Shown: positions 5,274 to 7,196 of the stretch, piece by piece | How the letters are laid out: every line of letters begins with the position of its first letter | How positions within the stretch are numbered: position 1 is the stretch's first letter | Notes under the pieces: model-generated | Databases searched by the model: none | Told to the model about the DNA's origin: nothing | What the model saw: only the letters and a program-made list of their open reading frames with translations | Translations under genes and position numbers: made by a program | Assembly (NCBI GenBank): GCA_964385695.1 | Contig: CAYLQA010000076.1 | Span: forward strand, 1 to 7,196 | Length of the DNA: 7,196 nucleotides | From: CAYLQA01 sp964385695 | GTDB taxonomy: Bacteria; Desulfobacterota; Desulfobulbia; Desulfobulbales; Desulfurivibrionaceae | Direction: 5' to 3'

Positions 5274-7196
5274 TTAGGAGACAAGAGCAGTAAAGGCCTT
5301 AACGACCTCCGGATCAAAATGTTTCCCGGCCTGCTCAATGATCAACTTCACTCCCCTTTCCTCTACCCAGCCCCTCCGGTATGGTCTTTCCGAGGTAACA
5401 GCGTCGTATACATCGGCAACTGCGAGTATGCGAGATTCCAGGGGGATTTCATCTCCTGTCAGGCTGTGGGGATAGCCGGTGCCATCATATTTTTCGTGGT
5501 GATAGAGAACGATGGGAACAATATCTGAAAAGGTCTTTAAGGGGGAGAGGATCCGGGCGCCAATATGGGGATGCTCTTTGATGCACTCATACTCTGCGTC
5601 ATCGAGTCTGTCTGGTTTGTCCAAGATTGATAAGGGGATGCCCACTTTGCCGATGTCATGGATTAAAGCGGCCCTGTGCAGGGTGTCAATCTCATGTTTT
5701 TTGCAGCCCATAAAATGGGCGATTTTTACGGCAAGGTCGGTAACTCGTTCCGAATGACCTGCGGTCCAGGAGGATTTGGCATCCACTGTTCTGGCTAATG
5801 CTTGCAGAGTGCCCCAGCTGAGCTCTTCGAGATCGCTCACCAAAGCGGCATTGGTAAGAGCGATGGCCAGTTGATCGGCAAGTTGGCGGGCTTGAAGAAT
5901 GTCAGTATTCTCTTCGTCTATTATCGTTTCATAGCCCAGAGAGATAACCCCTGCCAGCTTATTGCCAACGAAAAGTGGAAGCAGCAGATAGGAGGTCTGC
6001 GGGGGGCGACTCTCCATATCGATAAGGAAATCCGGGAGGTTCTGTTCGTTTGTTAAGATAAGGGATTGCGGGTGGTTGGTGAGAGGTTTGAGGTCTTCCT
6101 GGTACAGCCCAATCTGTTCTTCATTGATATTTGGCCCCACATTGCCGGTGATGCTGTATGCGGTTGCGGTAAAAGAATTTTCTCCTTCCAATAGAAAAAT
6201 ACTGGTGCATTGGCTGTCGAAAAAATGGTGCATGTGAACCAGGGCCGTGTCGACGATTTGTTTTTTTTGTACCGAAGAGAGAATGGCTTGGCTGATCTCG
6301 GATATGGTCAAGAGGGTTTTGAACTGCCGATCTAGTTGGCGGCCCATGGTGTTGAAGGCAGTGGCCAGTTCCTCAAACTCGTCGTGGCTAGAGACCTTCA
6401 CCTCGCTGCTGAAGTCGCGCAGGGCGATAAGCTCAGTCGCATCTTTAAGTTTTTTGAGTGGGACAAGGGTTCTTCTGATGAAAATAAGACTGAGGAGGAG
6501 TACGAACCATAAGGCAAGAAGGACGACAAGGGGAAAGATCTTTTTAAAGTTGTTCATCGGGGCCATAATATGCGCTTTGGCCTGGCGCAACATGATGGTC
6601 AGGTTGTCGGTGTCAAAATGTGCCTTGAGGTAGAGGAGCCAGAAGCTTGCCAGGTAGCCGGTGTCGTTGTCTTTGTACTCGAATTGGCGGGAGCCGCTCC
6701 CCCCCTGCCCCTGGTTGAAGACAATTTTTTGCAGCACCTTCTGGGGGACCTTAAACGAGCTGGTCACCAGGTTGCGTGAACCATCGAGAATACAGAGGTC
6801 GGTCATGGGGGGGAGGATATTTTCATAGCCGATCCCCCAAAAAAAAACGACATTGGCCTCAGCAAAGAGCAGGCCGGCCGCAGTCTTTTGTAGCATGAAA
6901 ACTCGAGAATTCTCATCCTTTCGGGGTAGGATACGGATGGATATTTTCTCCTCATGGACTGTAGCCTGCTGGTTCAAAATTTCTTGGGGTATGGTTTGCG
7001 ATTTTCCGAGAAAAAATTGCTCCTGGCCGGTCTGGGAAATCAGGCCCAGCGAGATAAAACGCCGTGTAAGCCGCTCAGTAAAAGGGTTGTCGGCATCATT
7101 GAGGATGGGCTTGTCGGGTCGCTCGGAAAGCAGTGTGGAGATAAATTGCATATCTCCTTCCATAGAGAGAAGACGTTCGTAAATGGAGATGCCATG
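5274..7196 (-). CDS. Membrane-bound HAMP-GAF-HD-GYP protein, probable c-di-GMP phosphodiesterase (5' truncated)
   Basis: The fragment covers 640 codons. The first methionine is at 7163, but the frame stays open to the window edge (11 more residues, HGISIYERLLS), there is no ribosome binding site at 7163, and the expected first membrane helix is missing, so the true start lies outside. Numbering from the 7163 methionine: an extracytoplasmic sensor region (to about 207), a membrane helix (208-229), HAMP (about 228-280, with Pro235 and DEF at 261-263), GAF (about 283-440) and HD-GYP (about 450-625). The HD-GYP motifs are intact: GHSERV with His470, HDIGK (502-506), HPHIG with His531, HHEKYDGTGYP (555-565) and Asp584. 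Such proteins hydrolyse cyclic di-GMP, and the sensor, HAMP and GAF parts presumably regulate this. No GGDEF or receiver domain is fused. A small membrane-protein gene follows 37 bases later. Cyclic-di-GMP hydrolysis is inferred from the family; the ligands of the sensor and GAF domains are unknown. Confidence 0.92.
   Translation of the reverse strand, partial: HGISIYERLLSMEGDMQFISTLLSERPDKPILNDADNPFTERLTRRFISLGLISQTGQEQFFLGKSQTIPQEILNQQATVHEEKISIRILPRKDENSRVFMLQKTAAGLLFAEANVVFFWGIGYENILPPMTDLCILDGSRNLVTSSFKVPQKVLQKIVFNQGQGGSGSRQFEYKDNDTGYLASFWLLYLKAHFDTDNLTIMLRQAKAHIMAPMNNFKKIFPLVVLLALWFVLLLSLIFIRRTLVPLKKLKDATELIALRDFSSEVKVSSHDEFEELATAFNTMGRQLDRQFKTLLTISEISQAILSSVQKKQIVDTALVHMHHFFDSQCTSIFLLEGENSFTATAYSITGNVGPNINEEQIGLYQEDLKPLTNHPQSLILTNEQNLPDFLIDMESRPPQTSYLLLPLFVGNKLAGVISLGYETIIDEENTDILQARQLADQLAIALTNAALVSDLEELSWGTLQALARTVDAKSSWTAGHSERVTDLAVKIAHFMGCKKHEIDTLHRAALIHDIGKVGIPLSILDKPDRLDDAEYECIKEHPHIGARILSPLKTFSDIVPIVLYHHEKYDGTGYPHSLTGDEIPLESRILAVADVYDAVTSERPYRRGWVEERGVKLIIEQAGKHFDPEVVKAFTALVS

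Noticed and set aside
7149..7163. Start of the HD-GYP gene at ATG 7163 or ATG 7151
   Set aside because: The frame continues open to the window edge, the AAGGAG near 7151 is only two bases from that ATG, and the protein would lack the first membrane helix expected for an extracytoplasmic sensor.
6247..7182. Plus-strand frames opposite the HD-GYP gene
   Set aside because: The minus-strand frame carries continuous HAMP, GAF and HD-GYP sequence; the opposite frames show only low-complexity, serine/arginine-rich translations.

Overview
The window reads as an ordinary chromosomal segment of a Gram-negative bacterium. The gene families, the many-domain Cache/PAS hybrid kinase and the HD-GYP receptor would fit a sulfate-reducing Desulfobacterota lineage, possibly Desulfobulbales. 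That placement is inferred from protein style only; no rRNA or other marker is present. There are five protein genes in two convergent groups, and no RNA gene, mobile element, CRISPR array or phage gene was seen.

Plus strand (1-4700): the 3' end of hemW (heme chaperone of the radical-SAM HemN family), then a complete 923-residue hybrid sensor histidine kinase, then radA (branch-migration/DNA-repair ATPase). Gaps are 37 and 75 bases and all three point the same way, so co-transcription is plausible although the functions are unrelated. The kinase has two membrane helices around a large extracytoplasmic region with two Cache-like repeats, followed by a HAMP-like linker, PAS, HisKA, HATPase and a receiver domain. 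No separate response regulator is visible, so its output partner must lie elsewhere.

Convergence zone (4701-4807): about 107 bases without a gene. It holds a weak hairpin followed by five Ts after radA, and an 8-base inverted repeat with a long spacer.

Minus strand (7196-4808): a membrane-bound HD-GYP protein (extracytoplasmic region, membrane helix, HAMP, GAF, HD-GYP), probably a cyclic-di-GMP phosphodiesterase, whose 5' end is cut off by the window edge. A 142-residue single-pass membrane protein of unknown function follows 37 bases downstream. Part of this group looks AT-richer than the plus-strand genes: hand count gives 48 G+C in 120 bases at 4861-4980, against 34 in 60 at 2701-2760.

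I do not see a clearly new biological system. The points most worth a second look are the in-frame stop just before the kinase start, the orphan hybrid kinase between two housekeeping genes, and the unrecognised small membrane protein paired with the HD-GYP gene.
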